The translations under genes and the position numbers were made by a program. 64,000 nucleotides of DNA from Thunnus maccoyii (Eukaryota; Chordata; Actinopteri; Scombriformes; Scombridae). Location: NCBI RefSeq assembly GCF_910596095.1, contig NC_056545.1, positions 27,303,067 to 27,367,066 of the forward strand, written 5' to 3'. Shown in pieces: positions 63,901 to 64,000 of the stretch. Within the stretch, counting starts at the first letter, position 1. Each line of letters opens with the position of its first letter. A model generated the notes under the pieces. The model saw only the letters and a list, made by a program, of their open reading frames with translations. It was not told the origin of the DNA and ran no database searches.

Positions 63901-64000
63901 AAAGAAAGAGATCAAAACAGATGAGGTGACCTCCCAAGTCACTTGATTAAAAAGTGCAAAATTAACAAACACAATACACAAAAACCCCCCACAATCTGCA

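Overview
The window is vertebrate nuclear DNA, almost certainly from a ray-finned (teleost) fish. Genes are broken into many small exons with GT-AG introns. The intergenic DNA is AT-rich, carries long CA/GT microsatellites, and holds a decayed Tc1-like element and several short non-autonomous repeats of kinds common in teleost genomes. No prokaryotic, viral or CRISPR features were seen.

Layout, left to right: ripk4 (minus strand; only the first two coding exons are inside, at 803-3857); a gene desert of about 7 kb holding a Tc1-like element (5419-6722); prdm15 (minus, 11171-25726, 23 coding exons, 1121 codons plus stop by my splice model); c2cd2 (minus, 29864-43986, 13 coding exons, 672 codons plus stop); atg101 (plus, 45089-45833, 2 coding exons, 218 codons plus stop); zbtb21 (minus, 49276-52371, one coding exon, 1031 codons plus stop, with a likely non-coding first exon ending at 54864); umodl1 (plus, from 56950, first seven coding exons, continuing past the right edge). 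Splice phases are consistent across every junction I placed, and the prdm15, c2cd2 and atg101 models each end in an in-frame stop.

From memory, the human 21q22.3 order is RIPK4-PRDM15-C2CD2-ZBTB21-UMODL1 with the same relative orientations, so this is an old conserved block. The exception is atg101, which lies between c2cd2 and zbtb21 here but on chromosome 12 in human. It sits head to head with c2cd2 (about 1.1 kb between start codons) and tail to tail with zbtb21.

The genes are not an operon and have unrelated jobs: an epithelial receptor-interacting kinase (ripk4), two DNA-binding zinc-finger regulators (prdm15, zbtb21), a lipid-transfer protein of membrane contact sites (c2cd2), an autophagy initiation factor (atg101) and a secreted or membrane-anchored modular extracellular protein (umodl1). 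I found no new gene system. The items most worth checking are the atg101 position, a GC-AG intron and an apparently missing first zinc finger in prdm15, two perfect hairpins in one prdm15 intron, an in-frame 24-bp duplication in zbtb21, a repeat inserted into an older repeat, and the promoter motifs upstream of zbtb21.
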